57,466 bases of DNA. It comes from Bradyrhizobium oropedii (GTDB lineage Bacteria; Pseudomonadota; Alphaproteobacteria; Rhizobiales; Xanthobacteraceae). The notes under the pieces are model-generated. The model ran no database searches. It had not been told where the DNA came from and saw only the letters and a program-made list of their open reading frames with translations. Made by a program: the position numbers and the translations under genes. Each line of letters opens with the position of its first letter. Positions within the stretch are counted from its first letter, which is position 1. The stretch lies in assembly GCF_020889685.1 (NCBI RefSeq), contig NZ_JACMYO010000031.1, positions 1-57,466 on the forward strand. Reading direction: 5' to 3'. This document shows, in pieces, positions 37,629 to 48,347 of this stretch.

Positions 37629-38400
37629 GTGACGCTCATCCGACGAGCAAGGTCGCCATCGCGCGGACGCTCGGAAGATGAAGACTGGGAGGAACTTAAA
37701 TTGGATGGGCAATTGCAGGCGTTAATGGACGCCATCGATCTCGCACGCGACGAGCGTTCCATTCGCAACGCGATCAAAAAGTTCACTGTCTCATCTGGCT
37801 TCGATCGCTATGCCTACATTCATATCAACGCCGATGATGTGGTCGCTTTGAGCGATTATCCCGCGGAATGGCAGAACCTCTATCTTGCAAAGCATTACAC
37901 GATCATTGACCCTGTCGTAACGACCGCCAAACGCAGCATGCGGATGTTCGCCTGGTCAGGAACGCGACGTGCGCAAGAGTTCGCGCGAGGTCAGGCAATT
38001 CTATTCCGAGGCAACTGACTTCGGCATTCGCTCCGGCGTTTCCATTCCGATCAGGACAAGCTATGGCCGCACCGCGATGATCACGCTCGCATCAGATCGT
38101 CGGCGGGTCGAGGTTCCGCCATGGGACCCGATGCAGGCGGCATTGGCGCTCGCCTACATTCATGTTCATCTTAGCCTGGCGTCTGCGTCGTCGTTCAAAA
38201 CGGGGGATGTGACGTTGTCGACGCAGGAAGCGATTTCACTCAGCTGGTCTTCATATGGCAAGTCGATGAACGTGATCGCCGACTTGCTTGGGATCAAGCC
38301 ACGAACGGTCCAATTCTATCTGGATAACGCGCGCGACAAACTCGGCGCCAGCAATCTCCAGCACGCCGTCCGCATCGCCATGGAGAAAGAGTTGATCTAG
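37629..38400 (+). pseudogene. traR: LuxR-type quorum-sensing activator TraR, frameshifted
   Basis: Two frames together rebuild TraR, the AHL-dependent activator of conjugation genes. The first (37629 to about 37960) holds the autoinducer domain with Tyr and Trp of YPAEWQNLYLAKHYTIIDPV and the Asp and Trp of IIDPVV and FAWSG, which line the AHL pocket in Agrobacterium TraR. The second, shifted by one base, begins at about 37962 with REVRQFYSEATDFGIRSGVS and carries the helix-turn-helix LSTQEAISLSWSSYGKSMNV followed by IADLLGIKPRTVQFYLDNAR. The break lies at 37955-37965 (TGGTCAGGAACGCGAC). All key residues are kept, so the mutation is recent, a sequence error, or a recoding site. Confidence 0.82.
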
Positions 38401-38526
38401 ATCCGGCGTGAGCGCCCCGGGGCAGCACTCACTCTCATGTTGGGTAATGCCCCGAGCGAGACAAAGACGGAAGCCACGACGCCCACACCGGTGCGCGCTG
38501 ATTCACGAAGTCTGCGAGTTTGCCGA

Positions 38527-38856
38527 TTATCCGGCCGGTACCTTTGGAACGTAGCCGAGCCGATCGATCAGGTTGTTCAAGACAAGCTGGCGCGCCCGAT
38601 GTTCGGCTTCCGCGTGTTCATGAATTCGTTGGAGTTCCGCCCGGCGTTCTGGGCCACAGTTTGTGTCAGTCTCTGCGGCTGCCCAGTCCAGTCGGGCGGT
38701 CTCTGCGAGCGCGACGCTAACCCGGTATTCGCGAATAGCATCGACGGTCAGGTGTTCAATCTCCGGTTGCGTCATTCCGCCAAAGATGCGATCGAGATCG
38801 CAATTGAGCCCGGTGCCGGGCGATTCATCATCCTTGATCGATACCATAACTCTCAC
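38527..38856 (-). CDS. traM: TraM-like antiactivator of TraR
   Basis: A 109-residue protein with the TraM pattern: IEHLTVDAIREYRVSVALAE, a central Cys-Gly-Pro (NCGPERRAEL), and the C-terminal VLNNLIDRLGYVPKVP, which lines up with the NTLISILGFIPKV end of Agrobacterium TraM as I remember it. TraM binds TraR and blocks DNA binding until enough AHL accumulates. It converges on traR with about 126 bases between stops. A second in-frame Met lies three codons in. Function is inferred from family and location. Confidence 0.75.
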   Translation of the reverse strand: MRVMVSIKDDESPGTGLNCDLDRIFGGMTQPEIEHLTVDAIREYRVSVALAETARLDWAAAETDTNCGPERRAELQRIHEHAEAEHRARQLVLNNLIDRLGYVPKVPAG

Positions 38857-39382
38857 ACGGGCCTGGTCCGCGGTGCGCCCCCGCCGACGATAATCCTTTG
38901 ATCCCTAGCCGGGGGTTGGAAACTGTGTCTAGACAGCCCTGCGACCTTTAGCACCGAGGCACCTGGACATACGTCACAGGCCCCCGGCCAATAGGTCAGA
39001 GGATCCTGATGCCGTCACGGCCGGCACCAACCGCTAGACAGAGGTTTCCACACCTCCAGGCAGTGCGTACTGCCCTGTGATTCCTTATAGATCGATCGGG
39101 GGTCTGGCGCCAGCCGTGGAGAATATGGCGGATTCAATCAAACCGGCTCAGTCTGAGCCGGCCAACAGCCGACCGAGATGAAAGGCGAGCCGGATGATTG
39201 ACGGCGTACGACACCTGCTGATGAGCATCGGAAAAGAGTCCCCCGCGCCGGAACAGAATTGGCTGGATCGCCGAGCGGCTGCATCTCAGCATTACGGAGC
39301 TGATGGGCGATAACGCTGCTTTGCAGCTCCCCTATACCAGGCTTGGCTGTCCAGCCCCCATTGTCGCGACCCGCAGGCCGGC
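38857..39382. other. Region between traM and traH, no clear gene
   Basis: It should hold the traM promoter. It contains a short hairpin, GGCAGT-GCGT-ACTGCC (39059-39074). A 39-codon frame at 39194-39313 (starting MIDGVRHLL) has no family resemblance. Nothing else is supportable. Confidence 0.35.
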
Positions 39383-40000
39383 CTATTTCGGTTTGCTGAC
39401 ACCAATGCCGGTCAGATCGATCCGGATGCCCGCCTTGTTTGGGTTGTCCGGCTCCTGCGGGGTCCCATTGACCGGACCGCTCGCGGACCTCGCCGCGTCA
39501 TTCCCGTCCACGGGCTCGTCGCCAGAGTCCGGCTGAGGCTTGCGGACCGGCAGACTACCGGGATCGGGTTCGTCGAACACGTATTTCCCGTCGAAATAAC
39601 CGGTCTTCCACGCGTCAATCGCATCGCCGAACGCCTCGTCGACCGGTGCGCCATACCACTTCGTAACGATGCGATAGACCTTGCCGAAGAGTGCGGTTCC
39701 CATCCTGAGATTGGCACAGGCATCGATCAGATCTGGTTTGAGTTCGGCGACGTCGCTGATGCCGAGCCCGGCCGGATATTGGGTCACGCCGACGCGGACC
39801 ATCGCTTGGCCGACGTAACGGCGGACCAACTCCATGGCGTCGTCTGGCGTCTTGGGCGGCGTCACGAGGATGACGCGGTTTCCAGTGCGGATGGTGACGG
39901 CAAGCGGATCGAGCGATCCGACGGCGCGGATGAACTTCTCGACGATCGCCGGCTTCAAATCTGGATCGGCACATTGATGAATGGTGGCGGCATCGATCAT
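39383..40000 (-). CDS. traH: Conjugal transfer protein TraH
   Basis: A 205-residue protein from the ATG at 40000, preceded by AAGGGG at good spacing; the frame runs far upstream through traB but only the part from here is family-like. It reads IDAATIHQCADPDLKPAIVE, then RTGNRVILVTPPKTPDDAME and the conserved ANLRMGTALFGKVYRIVTKW. The C-terminus is Pro/Asp-rich. It is the last gene of the traA-traF-traB-traH run found on rhizobial plasmids and ICEs. Its exact role in transfer is unknown. Confidence 0.85.
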   Translation of the reverse strand: MIDAATIHQCADPDLKPAIVEKFIRAVGSLDPLAVTIRTGNRVILVTPPKTPDDAMELVRRYVGQAMVRVGVTQYPAGLGISDVAELKPDLIDACANLRMGTALFGKVYRIVTKWYGAPVDEAFGDAIDAWKTGYFDGKYVFDEPDPGSLPVRKPQPDSGDEPVDGNDAARSASGPVNGTPQEPDNPNKAGIRIDLTGIGVSKPK

Positions 40001-40011
40001 GATGAACCCCT

Positions 40012-41148
40012 TCAGGTGTTGAACGAGAGCACGAGCGGCAGGGCGAACAGGCGCGCCCAGGCTTGGGTGGTCGCTCTTTGAATCGGGAGGATGCCTGTGC
40101 CGGCTGTCCACCAATCGTTGCCGATCGCGACAAGCACGTCGGGCGAGTGGAGCATCGACTGCAGGACGGGCCAGACGAGCAACTGCTCGTAACAGATCAG
40201 CGGCGCGACGCGCCGGCCGGCCGACTCCACGATGGGGTTGCCGAAGAACGTGGCGCTGGCGCCTCCGCCCTGCCCCGTCCATGCGAGCCAGGGTTGCCAC
40301 ATCGAGATCGGCACCGGCATGCGCTCGCCATAGAGCCGGCGCGCGCGACCGGCGCTCATCTCCATCATGGTGTTGTCATAGCCTTGGCGATCGACGATCG
40401 CGGCACCGGCGATCACCGTGATGTCGGTGCCGCGAAGGCCGTCCATCCAGAAGGCGCTCGTGGTCGGCGTCCACAGCCCGGCGGCACTCTCGGGAAGCAC
40501 GACAACGCGGGCTTCGACCGCGCCCACTTCGCGCACGCGCTGGAGAAGCGCTTGGGATTGCTCGAGGTCCGGGGCCCGGCCGAGCCCGCGTCCAAGCTTG
40601 GTATCGAGACCAGTCCATCCGTCTGGTTGGGCCGGCGCAATCCAGTGCGCCGCCGACCAAGCCCAGAAGCCGGCCGCGAGGATCGCTGCGGCAGGCCATG
40701 TGCCTGTCGTCATGGTGAGCAGGATAGCCACAGTCGCCGCCAGTCCCCACCATCCCCATCCGGGAAACAGGACACCGGCCGCCGTGATCGGCTGCGCCCA
40801 TCCGACGACCCCGAAAGGCGGCACGCTCATCAAGACCGCCCCGAGCCCAAACCAAAGCGCCATCCCCCATCCCGGCCGCCTTTGCCACAGCACGGCGTGG
40901 ACCAGGGCGAAGATCGCCGCCGCGCCGATCCACAAGGCGATGCCAACACCAAAATCTGTATCGTAGAAATTGACGACGCCTTGCGGCAGCCCACGCGAAG
41001 CCGCAAGGAAATAGGCCGCGCTCACTGCCGCTGAGATCAACCGCGACGGCGCGAACGCCCAAAGCGTCGGGAAGGCGCAGGCGAGCGGCAGAGCGAGTGG
41101 GTGACCGCACCAGGCAGCAGCCCCGACTGCGGCCGCGGCGCCGGCCAT
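40012..41148 (-). CDS. traB: Conjugal transfer protein TraB, nitrilase-like with membrane segments
   Basis: A 378-residue protein. The N-terminal half has several hydrophobic helices, and the C-terminal half is a carbon-nitrogen-hydrolase-like domain: ARVVVLPESAAGLWTPTTSA with the Glu, and RVAPLICYEQLLVWPVLQSM with the catalytic Cys. It resembles apolipoprotein N-acyltransferase in layout. TraB raises conjugation efficiency in Agrobacterium. The ATG at 41148 gives the usual length; the frame continues upstream through traF without support. It lies 19 bases after traF. Confidence 0.87.
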   Translation of the reverse strand: MAGAAAAVGAAAWCGHPLALPLACAFPTLWAFAPSRLISAAVSAAYFLAASRGLPQGVVNFYDTDFGVGIALWIGAAAIFALVHAVLWQRRPGWGMALWFGLGAVLMSVPPFGVVGWAQPITAAGVLFPGWGWWGLAATVAILLTMTTGTWPAAAILAAGFWAWSAAHWIAPAQPDGWTGLDTKLGRGLGRAPDLEQSQALLQRVREVGAVEARVVVLPESAAGLWTPTTSAFWMDGLRGTDITVIAGAAIVDRQGYDNTMMEMSAGRARRLYGERMPVPISMWQPWLAWTGQGGGASATFFGNPIVESAGRRVAPLICYEQLLVWPVLQSMLHSPDVLVAIGNDWWTAGTGILPIQRATTQAWARLFALPLVLSFNT

Positions 41149-41167
41149 CGCCCCGCCGCGCCAGGAG

Positions 41168-41701
41168 CTATGGGCCGATGGCGAGGACCGGCCGGGCGAG
41201 GCCGAGAATGCCCGATGATGGGATCGGGCCAAAGTAGCGGGAATCATAGGAGCCTGCGAAGTCGGAGTGGAGATAGAGCTCGCCGGCGGGAATGACGCCG
41301 CCGGCAAACGGCGCGAGAGGACGGCCGGCGGCATCGGTATGCCGGACATCGGAATCGGGGAGCTGACGGCCGTCGATCGAGACCTGATCAGCCACATCGA
41401 GGCGTTGGCCGCCGATCGCGGCGACGGTCTTGATGAGGGGGCTTAAGCCCCCGGCGCAAAGTCCGCGCCGGAGGTAGCCGCGCGCAAAGGCGCGCTCGAA
41501 CTCGGCCGTGTCCGGCGGACAGATGAAGACGAGATCGCCGACGGCGGCCTCACGATCCAGCGGCTCGATCCGCCAGAGACCCCGCGGATAGCTCGGCGTC
41601 ATGTTGATGCGCAGTCCGGCGCACCAGCCAGCGCCCGCGAAGGCAGCGACGAGTCCGGCGCCCGCCGCCAGGATCAGCAAGGGGAGGTGCCGAATGCTCA
41701 T
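41168..41701 (-). CDS. traF: Conjugal transfer protein TraF, S26 signal-peptidase-like
   Basis: A 177-residue protein with an N-terminal membrane anchor ([20 protein letters not shown]), the serine motif [15 protein letters not shown] and the lysine region [17 protein letters not shown], with [20 protein letters not shown] near the end. In the related RP4 system TraF processes pilin. Its ATG overlaps the traA stop as ATGA, so the two are translationally coupled. Confidence 0.9.
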   Translation of the reverse strand: MSIRHLPLLILAAGAGLVAAFAGAGWCAGLRINMTPSYPRGLWRIEPLDREAAVGDLVFICPPDTAEFERAFARGYLRRGLCAGGLSPLIKTVAAIGGQRLDVADQVSIDGRQLPDSDVRHTDAAGRPLAPFAGGVIPAGELYLHSDFAGSYDSRYFGPIPSSGILGLARPVLAIGP

Positions 41702-44700
41702 TTCAGGGTCTGCCCCGGGCTTTCGGTTAGACGCTGTGCCTCGGCCTGCTTGAGGGCCTGCGCGGCACGCTCCTGGGCGGCGAGTTGCTGTGCCGCACGC
41801 ATCGCAGGCCAGGCTTCCTTGAGCTGGTCACGACGCGCTGGATCCATGCCAGCCGCCGCCTTCTCGAAGGCCTGCCCCTTCGCCTCCCCGGCCGCGTTCG
41901 GCAGGAATGTGCGATCGCCAAAACGCTCTGCGACAGCCTTGTTGAAACCGTCGATTTCCGCTTTCACCATCCTGTCCGCGAGCGCGAATTCGAGCGCGCT
42001 GGGCAGGTCGTTGCGGTCGATGGCATCGCGCACGCGCTCGAGTACGCGACGCGCGTCGCGTGACAACGCGGGGATGTCGATCGCGACCCGCTGCCGGGTC
42101 GCGCGTTCCTCGGCTTCATGCTTGTGCTCGGCCTCGGCCCGAAGACGTAAGTAACGCTCGATGTCGCGCTTGAGCGCCGGCACATTGGCCTCGGCGCGCT
42201 GGCGCTCCTGTTTGTCGGCCTTGCCCGCCAGCAGGCCGGTCTTGCCGCGCAGCGCCCCGAACGAGTCAGGGTTCGAGGCGAGCAGGGCGAGCGTCGAAGT
42301 CGCCGCGGCGGAATCTTTCAGCACGGCGTCGAAGTTCGTCGCGCGGAACGCGCGCTCGGGATTGGCAAAGACGAGGCGGAAGCGAGTGGAGACTTGCTCC
42401 CACTGCTGCTTGATGGCGGGATCGGCGAGGATCCTGTCCTCGACGGTGTCGATGAGGGATTTCGGAAACGTCATCACGCCGGCGACCATGGGCTTCTCCT
42501 CCTTGTGTGCGGTGCTGATGATGGGTTTGCGGCTGTCGATGAGGCCTAGTTTTTCGCCGAGCGCGCGCAGCCGACGGCCGACGTCGGCAAGGCGCAGCTT
42601 CTGACGAACCGTCCAGCGCAGGCGGTCGTTCAAGAGCGTGCGCGCCACCTTGACGATGTGCAGTCCGCGGTTCGCGGCGAAACGCAGCGCATCGCGATAG
42701 AGACTGCCGCGTTCGTAATCGAGCGTGGTTTCTTTCGCGCGGCGCTGCGACAGGATCGGGATCAGGCCGCCTGCCTTCTGGAACGAACGCCGGCCGTAGT
42801 AGAGCGCCACATCCTCGCGGTGGCGGGTCAGCGCGACGTAGCTCAGGTGCTTGTCGAGGGACAGCGTTGCCAGCACCTTGACCCGGTCGACCGTCGCTCC
42901 TTGCGCCTTATGCACGGTCGTCGCATAGCCGTGGTCGACATTGCGATAGAAGCGCTGATCGACCTCGACGCGGCGGCGGCCCTCGCCCTCGCCGATCTCG
43001 GCGACCAGGCGCGCCGGCTCGGCTTCCACGACCCTGCCGATCATGCCGTTTTTGACGCCGAGCGAGCCCTCGTTTTTCAAGAAGACGATCTGGTCGCCCG
43101 GGGCAAACCTGCGCCCGCCATCCTCGGTCCGGAAGGCATGTCCTGCTCCGACCAGACCGCGCTCGACGAGTTTAGCCCGCGCCATTTCGTTCAGCGCGCG
43201 GACGTCGCGGCGCAGATGCGCCAGGATCAATGTCGACTTGGACGGATCGTAGTCGCGATTCCAATCGGCGATCAGATTGTCGATCGCCTGCGCCTTCAAC
43301 TCCGAGCCGAACAGACGTCCATGGTGACCATAGGCGGACAGGGCCTGCGCCGTCCGGCCACGGGCAAGATCGAGCGAGGCGTCGCGCATCCATTGCTGGC
43401 GCTGGCGATAGATCGTTTCGAGTTCAGCATAGCCGACGCGCTCGACGATCGCGCGGAATGCCGCCCCCGCTTCGATCGGCTGAAGCTGCTCGGGATCGCC
43501 GACCAGGACGAGCTTCGCTCCTGCCTTTGATGCTGTTTCGACGAACAGCGCCATCTGCCGCGAGGCGACCATGCCGGCTTCGTCCAGAACAAAAACCGTT
43601 CTATCATCGAGGCCGTCGCGCCCGTTCTTCCAACGCAACTCCCAGGAGGCCAGCGTGCGCGACTCGATGCCCGCCTCCTTCTCCAATCCCTCGGCCGCCT
43701 TGCCCGCCAAGGCGCCGCCAACGACGCGGTAGCCGGCGGCCTCCCACACCTCGCGCGCGGCCCGCATCATCGTGGTCTTGCCCGCCCCAGCCCGGCCGAC
43801 AACCGCCGCGATCCTCTCTCCGGACGCCAGATGCTCGATGGCGGTGCGCTGCTCGACCGAGAGGTTGGTGTGCCGCGCGGACACGGCGGCGATGATTGGT
43901 GCCTTCACCGCGAATTCCTCCCTGCCCGAGAGGTGGACCGCGCGCCGCGCCATCTCCGCTTCGAGCCGGATCAGCTCGCGTGTCGTATATTTCGCCGGTA
44001 CCCGCGCGCCCGTGGCGAAGTCGATCGTCTCGCCTTCCAGCCGCAGCGCATCGGGGCTTTGCAGCACCCGCGCCATCAAGTGCTGGAAGGTTCCGGCATC
44101 GTCGACATAGCGATGCAGGAGCTTGCCGACATCCCGCTCATCGAACACGCTCTTTTCCCGCGAAATCATGTCGAGCACGATCTCCGGACGGCGCTGGATT
44201 CGCCTGAGAGTTTCGGCGCGGTTCTCCTCGAAGACGCGCAGCCGTTCGAGGTCGGGATCGCGCCCCTCGCGCTCCGCCCGGCGCTGGATGGCTTTGGCCG
44301 CAACGCCGATATGGGTGGTTGGCACGACATCGATCCCACGCTCGGCGTAGGACCGCCCATCGACCCGAATCTCGTGACCGTTCAGGGCGAGATGCTGGTT
44401 CTGCAACTCGAGCCAGCCGTTGCGCTGCTCGAGGAACTCCTGTTTCTCGCCGGCCCAAAGCCGGTAGACGATCTTGCCGGACTTCATGCGCAGCGGCTGC
44501 CCGTCCTCACCGATAACCGCGACCCGCTTTGGCCCGAATCCACCCTCGGTGAGAGGCCGCAGCGTTGTCATGAGGTGGACATGCGGATTGCCCGGCTCGT
44601 CATGATAGACCCAGTCCGCAACCTGTCCGCGCGACAGCACCTGCTCCGCCACGAACTGGCGCATCAGCGCGATGTTCTGCTTAGGTGTCAGTTCGACAGG

Positions 44701-45036
44701 CAGCGCGATGATGAACTCCTTGGCGAACTGCGCATCCGCGCGCTTTTCGAAGGCCTCGACCTTGTTCCAGAAGGCCTCCGACGCACCCGCGATGGAGCGA
44801 TCGGCGATCATCGTCCGAAGCCAGGCGGGCGCGTTCGGCGGAACCTGGAATTCCTCGTGGATCATCCCGCCCTTGTTGGAATAGTCGACGGTGCGGCCCT
44901 CGGCCTCGAATTCCATCTTCGCGCAATGCCGGTAGGCGGCAGCCAGCACGGCGCTGCGGCCATCGCCGCGTCCGATAAGCTGGGGCGTGAAATGGGTGAT
45001 GGCCACGGCTGGAGCGATCCCGAAACGAGTGAACAT
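41698..45036 (-). CDS. traA: Relaxase/helicase TraA (MobA/MobL-type)
   Basis: A 1,112-residue conjugation enzyme that nicks oriT and unwinds DNA. The N-terminal relaxase part shows [36 protein letters not shown] and the metal-binding three-His region [15 protein letters not shown]. The central helicase has Walker [21 protein letters not shown] (about residue 410), Walker [17 protein letters not shown] and [36 protein letters not shown]. The C-terminal third is rich in Ala, Arg and Glu and probably coiled coil. A GTG at 45006 is an alternative start closer to the family N-terminus. It is divergent from traCDG across oriT. Its size matches rhizobial TraA proteins. Confidence 0.95.
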   Translation of the reverse strand: MFTRFGIAPAVAITHFTPQLIGRGDGRSAVLAAAYRHCAKMEFEAEGRTVDYSNKGGMIHEEFQVPPNAPAWLRTMIADRSIAGASEAFWNKVEAFEKRADAQFAKEFIIALPVELTPKQNIALMRQFVAEQVLSRGQVADWVYHDEPGNPHVHLMTTLRPLTEGGFGPKRVAVIGEDGQPLRMKSGKIVYRLWAGEKQEFLEQRNGWLELQNQHLALNGHEIRVDGRSYAERGIDVVPTTHIGVAAKAIQRRAEREGRDPDLERLRVFEENRAETLRRIQRRPEIVLDMISREKSVFDERDVGKLLHRYVDDAGTFQHLMARVLQSPDALRLEGETIDFATGARVPAKYTTRELIRLEAEMARRAVHLSGREEFAVKAPIIAAVSARHTNLSVEQRTAIEHLASGERIAAVVGRAGAGKTTMMRAAREVWEAAGYRVVGGALAGKAAEGLEKEAGIESRTLASWELRWKNGRDGLDDRTVFVLDEAGMVASRQMALFVETASKAGAKLVLVGDPEQLQPIEAGAAFRAIVERVGYAELETIYRQRQQWMRDASLDLARGRTAQALSAYGHHGRLFGSELKAQAIDNLIADWNRDYDPSKSTLILAHLRRDVRALNEMARAKLVERGLVGAGHAFRTEDGGRRFAPGDQIVFLKNEGSLGVKNGMIGRVVEAEPARLVAEIGEGEGRRRVEVDQRFYRNVDHGYATTVHKAQGATVDRVKVLATLSLDKHLSYVALTRHREDVALYYGRRSFQKAGGLIPILSQRRAKETTLDYERGSLYRDALRFAANRGLHIVKVARTLLNDRLRWTVRQKLRLADVGRRLRALGEKLGLIDSRKPIISTAHKEEKPMVAGVMTFPKSLIDTVEDRILADPAIKQQWEQVSTRFRLVFANPERAFRATNFDAVLKDSAAATSTLALLASNPDSFGALRGKTGLLAGKADKQERQRAEANVPALKRDIERYLRLRAEAEHKHEAEERATRQRVAIDIPALSRDARRVLERVRDAIDRNDLPSALEFALADRMVKAEIDGFNKAVAERFGDRTFLPNAAGEAKGQAFEKAAAGMDPARRDQLKEAWPAMRAAQQLAAQERAAQALKQAEAQRLTESPGQTLK

Positions 45037-45073
45037 GCTGTTCGTCGGAACCGGCCGCCTGTTCGAGGCGGGA

Positions 45074-45113
45074 AGCAGGACGTCGCGTCAGCGACGTATT
45101 ACTGCGCCCTTGG
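45074..45113. other. oriT: Origin of transfer (oriT), RSF1010/Ti-plasmid type
   Basis: An inverted repeat CGTCGC-GTCA-GCGACG (45081-45096) is followed by TATT and ACTGCGCCCTTGG (45101-45113). The order and sequence match the Agrobacterium Ti-plasmid and RSF1010 oriT cores from memory, where the nick falls in the TGCGCCCT stretch. It sits between divergent traA and traC, exactly where the Ti oriT lies. Confidence 0.85.
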
Positions 45114-45255
45114 GAAGCCGCTCCTTCGGAACGGCGGGATGATCTTCCAAAGCGTCGGCTTCGCCGACCCCGTTAATTACCCGGGTCGCGCTTCGCGCTC
45201 TCCCTGGCTTTCTTGTCACGCGCTTCGCGCAGTTCGATAGGAAGGGTCTTCCGGA

Positions 45256-45516
45256 ATGAAAAAGCCCTCGCGGCAAATCAGGGACGAAATCGCACGGCTC
45301 CAGGACCAGCTGAAGCAGGCTGAGACGCGGGAGGCCGAGCGCATCGGCCGCATCGCGCTCAAGGCTGGGATGGGAGAGATCGAGATCGAGGAAGGCGCGT
45401 TGCTGTCTGCATTCGAGGAGATCGCTGGCCGGTTTCGCAAAGGCGGGAGCCGACCCGCCGAGGCGGCCACGGCCGTCCCGCCTGGCGCGTTTTCGGGCGT
45501 GGCTGAACAGGGCTGA
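45256..45516 (+). CDS. traC: Conjugal transfer protein TraC
   Basis: An 86-residue protein with an N-terminal coiled-coil-like stretch ([20 protein letters not shown]) and a family-typical [20 protein letters not shown]. It is the first of traC-traD-traG to the right of oriT. In Ti plasmids TraC assists DNA processing at oriT. It ends 4 bases before traD. Confidence 0.88.
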   Translation: MKKPSRQIRDEIARLQDQLKQAETREAERIGRIALKAGMGEIEIEEGALLSAFEEIAGRFRKGGSRPAEAATAVPPGAFSGVAEQG

Positions 45517-45520
45517 ACGC

Positions 45521-45736
45521 ATGCGCCGCTCCGATGCCAATGACGCCCGCAAGAAGGACACACGGGAGAAGATCGAGCTCGGCGGCCTGATCGTGAAGGC
45601 CGGGCTGCGCTACGAGAAGCGCGCGCTGTTGCTCGGCCTGTTGCTTGATGCCGCCGATCGTTTGCGCGGCAACGAGGCGGAACGCGAGCGCCTGATGGCG
45701 ATCGGCGCGAAGGCGTTTGGCCATGAGAACAAATAA
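45521..45736 (+). CDS. traD: Conjugal transfer protein TraD
   Basis: A 71-residue basic protein with [22 protein letters not shown] [20 protein letters not shown], then [20 protein letters not shown]. It matches the small TraD of rhizobial conjugation systems in size and place. Its 3' end overlaps the start of traG by 14 bases, implying coupled translation. Confidence 0.88.
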   Translation: MRRSDANDARKKDTREKIELGGLIVKAGLRYEKRALLLGLLLDAADRLRGNEAERERLMAIGAKAFGHENK

Positions 45737-47654
45737 GATCGCGCTGGCGCTCGCGCCGGCCGTGCTGATGGCGGGCTTGTGCCTTGCCCTCACCGGCATC
45801 GAAGCGTGGCTTTCGAAGTTCGGAAGAACCCCAAACGCGCACCTGGTGCTCGGCCGGATCGGCATCGCCCTGCCCTACGTGATCGCTGCGGCGATCGGCG
45901 TGGTCTTCCTGTTCGCGGCGGCTGGTGCGACAGCGATCCGCTGGGCCGGTTGGAGCGTCGTGTTCGGCGGCCTGCTGGTGGTCGCGATCGCCGCCTCGCG
46001 CGAGATCGCCCGCCTCCATTCCTTTGCCAATGCCCTGCCCGCTGGAGACCGGCTTGTCGCTTATGCCGATCCCTCGACCATCACTGGAGCGACGATCGCT
46101 GCGCTCGCGACCGTGTTCGGGCTGCGGGTGGCCATGAAGGGCAACGCCGCCTTTGCGGCCACAGCGCCGCGCCGCATTCGCGGCCAACGCGCCATCCATG
46201 GCGAGTCGGACTGGATGACGATGACCGAGGCTGCGCGGCTGTTCCAGGAGGCGGGTGGCATCGTGGTCGGGGAGCGCTATCGCGTCGATCGGGAAGCGGT
46301 CGCCGACCAGTCCTTCCGCGCCGACGACCCTGAGACATGGGGCAGCGGCGGCAGGTCTCCCCTCCTCTGCTTTGACGGGTCATTTGGATCGTCGCACGGC
46401 ATCGTGTTCGCCGGTTCCGGCGGCTTCAAGACGACATCCATGACGGTGCCGACGGCGCTCAAATGGGGCGGCGGACTGGTCGTTCTCGACCCCTCAGACG
46501 AGGTCGCACCGATGGTCACGGGACACCGGCATGGTGCGGGTCGTCAGGTCTTCGTGCTCGACCCGCGCTCCTTAGGCGTCGGCTTCAATGTGCTCGACTG
46601 GATCGGCCAGCACGGCGCAACCAAGGAAGAGGACATTGCCGCCGTCGCCTCATGGATCATGACCGACAATCCACGCCAGGGCTCGGCGCGGGACGACTTC
46701 TTTCGTGCCTCGGCGTTGCAGCTGCTGACGGCGTTGACCGCCGATGTCTGCCTGTCTGGTCACACGGAAAAGAAGGATCAGCACCTCCGCCAGGTCCGCG
46801 CCAATCTCTCCGAGCCGGAGCCGAAGTTGCGCCAACGCCTGCAGACGATTTACGAAAACTCCGGCTCTGGATTCGTGAAGGAGAATGTCGCGCCCTTCAT
46901 CGCCATGACCCCGGAAACCTTTAGCGGCGTCTACGCCAACGCCGTGAAGGAAACCCACTGGCTCTCCTATGCCAACTATGCCGCGCTGGTGTCCGGCTCG
47001 AGCTTCACGACGGCCGAGATCGCGGAAGGCCGGACGGACGCCTTCATCAATCTCGACCTGAAGACGCTGGAGAATCATGCCGGCCTCGCCCGCGTTATCA
47101 TCGGATCGCTGCTCAACGCCATCTACAATCGCAATGGCGAAGTGACCGGCCACACCCTGTTCCTGCTCGATGAGGTCGCCCGTCTCGGCTACTTGCGCAT
47201 TCTTGAAACCGCGCGCGACGCGGGTCGCAAATACGGCATCACCCTCTTGATGCTCTACCAGTCGATCGGCCAGATGCGCGAGGCCTATGGCGGACGTGAT
47301 GCCACCAGCAAGTGGTTCGAGAGCGCGTCCTGGATCTCCTTCTCGGCGATCAACGACCCTGAAACGGCGGACTACATCTCGAAGCGCTGCGGTGACACGA
47401 CCGTCGAGGTCGATCAACTGAGCCGATCCTCGCAGATGTCGGGTTCCTCCAGAACGCGGTCCAAGCAGCTTACGCGCCGGCCGCTGATGCTGCCGCATGA
47501 GGTCCTGCGCATGCGGACGGACGAGCAGATCATCTTCACGGCCGGCAATCCGCCGCTGCGGTGCGGACGCGCCATCTGGTTCAGGCGAGCTGACATGAGA
47601 GTGTGCGTCGGCGAGAACAGGTTCTACCGGAGAGAAGCTGGCGGGCGTAGCTGA
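45723..47654 (+). CDS. traG: Type IV coupling protein TraG (VirD4-like)
   Basis: A 643-residue inner-membrane ATPase that hands the relaxosome to the secretion channel. Three hydrophobic segments occupy the first 140 residues. Walker A is [20 protein letters not shown] (about residue 230) and Walker [21 protein letters not shown] (about 480). [20 protein letters not shown] and [19 protein letters not shown] are also family-typical. The ATG at 45723 is preferred over a TTG two codons earlier. No mating-channel genes follow, so it must work with a trb-type system encoded elsewhere. Confidence 0.95.
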   Translation: MRTNKIALALAPAVLMAGLCLALTGIEAWLSKFGRTPNAHLVLGRIGIALPYVIAAAIGVVFLFAAAGATAIRWAGWSVVFGGLLVVAIAASREIARLHSFANALPAGDRLVAYADPSTITGATIAALATVFGLRVAMKGNAAFAATAPRRIRGQRAIHGESDWMTMTEAARLFQEAGGIVVGERYRVDREAVADQSFRADDPETWGSGGRSPLLCFDGSFGSSHGIVFAGSGGFKTTSMTVPTALKWGGGLVVLDPSDEVAPMVTGHRHGAGRQVFVLDPRSLGVGFNVLDWIGQHGATKEEDIAAVASWIMTDNPRQGSARDDFFRASALQLLTALTADVCLSGHTEKKDQHLRQVRANLSEPEPKLRQRLQTIYENSGSGFVKENVAPFIAMTPETFSGVYANAVKETHWLSYANYAALVSGSSFTTAEIAEGRTDAFINLDLKTLENHAGLARVIIGSLLNAIYNRNGEVTGHTLFLLDEVARLGYLRILETARDAGRKYGITLLMLYQSIGQMREAYGGRDATSKWFESASWISFSAINDPETADYISKRCGDTTVEVDQLSRSSQMSGSSRTRSKQLTRRPLMLPHEVLRMRTDEQIIFTAGNPPLRCGRAIWFRRADMRVCVGENRFYRREAGGRS

Positions 47655-47854
47655 TGATCGTAGAATACGGCGACGAGGCAAAGTCCCTGGCGGGCCGTAC
47701 AAGATCGGCTGGCTCCCAGGTAGCCCCTGATGTTTTCTCGCTTTTTCGCCGTGGGCGGGCGTCTACCGCGCCCAACTTGCACGCATTCAGCGCCCCAGAA
47801 CCTAGCGCCGGGTTCCTTGTTGCCGTATTGTCATAGCTCTCCGGGAGCGGGATC

Positions 47855-48115
47855 ATGGTCGAGCGGAACGGGATTGCGAGGACGCCGCGCGAGCATTTCA
47901 GGCGAACTGCAGAAGACGAACTCGAGAAGTTTGTCCGCAAAGAGATTGCATTCCAGCAAGCCGAGCGCATCGAGCGCGCAAGGGAGCTGCGCCTTCCTGT
48001 TCAGAACGAGATCGTACCTTCCGGGTCTGGACCGAGTTCGAAATTGATGGCACGACGATCTCCCTGACTGGGTCCGAGCTCAAGCTGGCTGCCGTGGGCG
48101 CACGGCAGCGTACGT
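47855..48115 (+). pseudogene. Small gene remnant downstream of traG, frameshifted
   Basis: An ATG at 47855 opens a charged product (RTAEDELEKFVRKEIAFQQA, then ERIERARELRLPVQNE). After about 48010 the gene-like reading moves to another frame, RTFRVWTEFEIDGTTISLTG and SELKLAAVGARQRT, ending at 48115. The joined product would be about 87 residues. I do not recognise the family. One indel would explain the break. Confidence 0.4.
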
Positions 48116-48148
48116 GATCGTTGCAGTCAAGGACTGCTCGGGCACACG

Positions 48149-48164
48149 CCCCCCCCCCCCCCCC
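48149..48164. repeat. Run of sixteen C
   Basis: An uninterrupted C16 tract in non-coding DNA between the traG side and the giant effector gene. Such tracts are rare in bacteria and slip readily, so its length may vary between cells or be a sequencing artefact. Confidence 0.8.
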
Positions 48165-48347
48165 GGCGCAATTCCTTTCTGGGGGCAGAGCCGTCTTCTG
48201 ATCTGCATCATCGACGGCACACTGTTGACTGCGCCCGCTGTTCTGCGGGCCGGCGACGAACATCGAGGAGCGGCGGCGTTCCCCTTCACTCCGATGGTGC
48301 CGCCGGATGGGTTCCATGACGCCGCCCCAATCGTAGCCTTCTGATGA

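Noticed and set aside
37400..37640. A tra box before traR, and one in the traA-traC space
   Set aside because: I searched by eye for TGCAGATCTGCA-like 18-bp palindromes and found none; quorum control cannot be shown from binding sites here.
43831..45240. A 469-codon plus-strand frame opposite traA
   Set aside because: It is a shadow of the relaxase gene; its apparent length follows from codon bias of the true strand.
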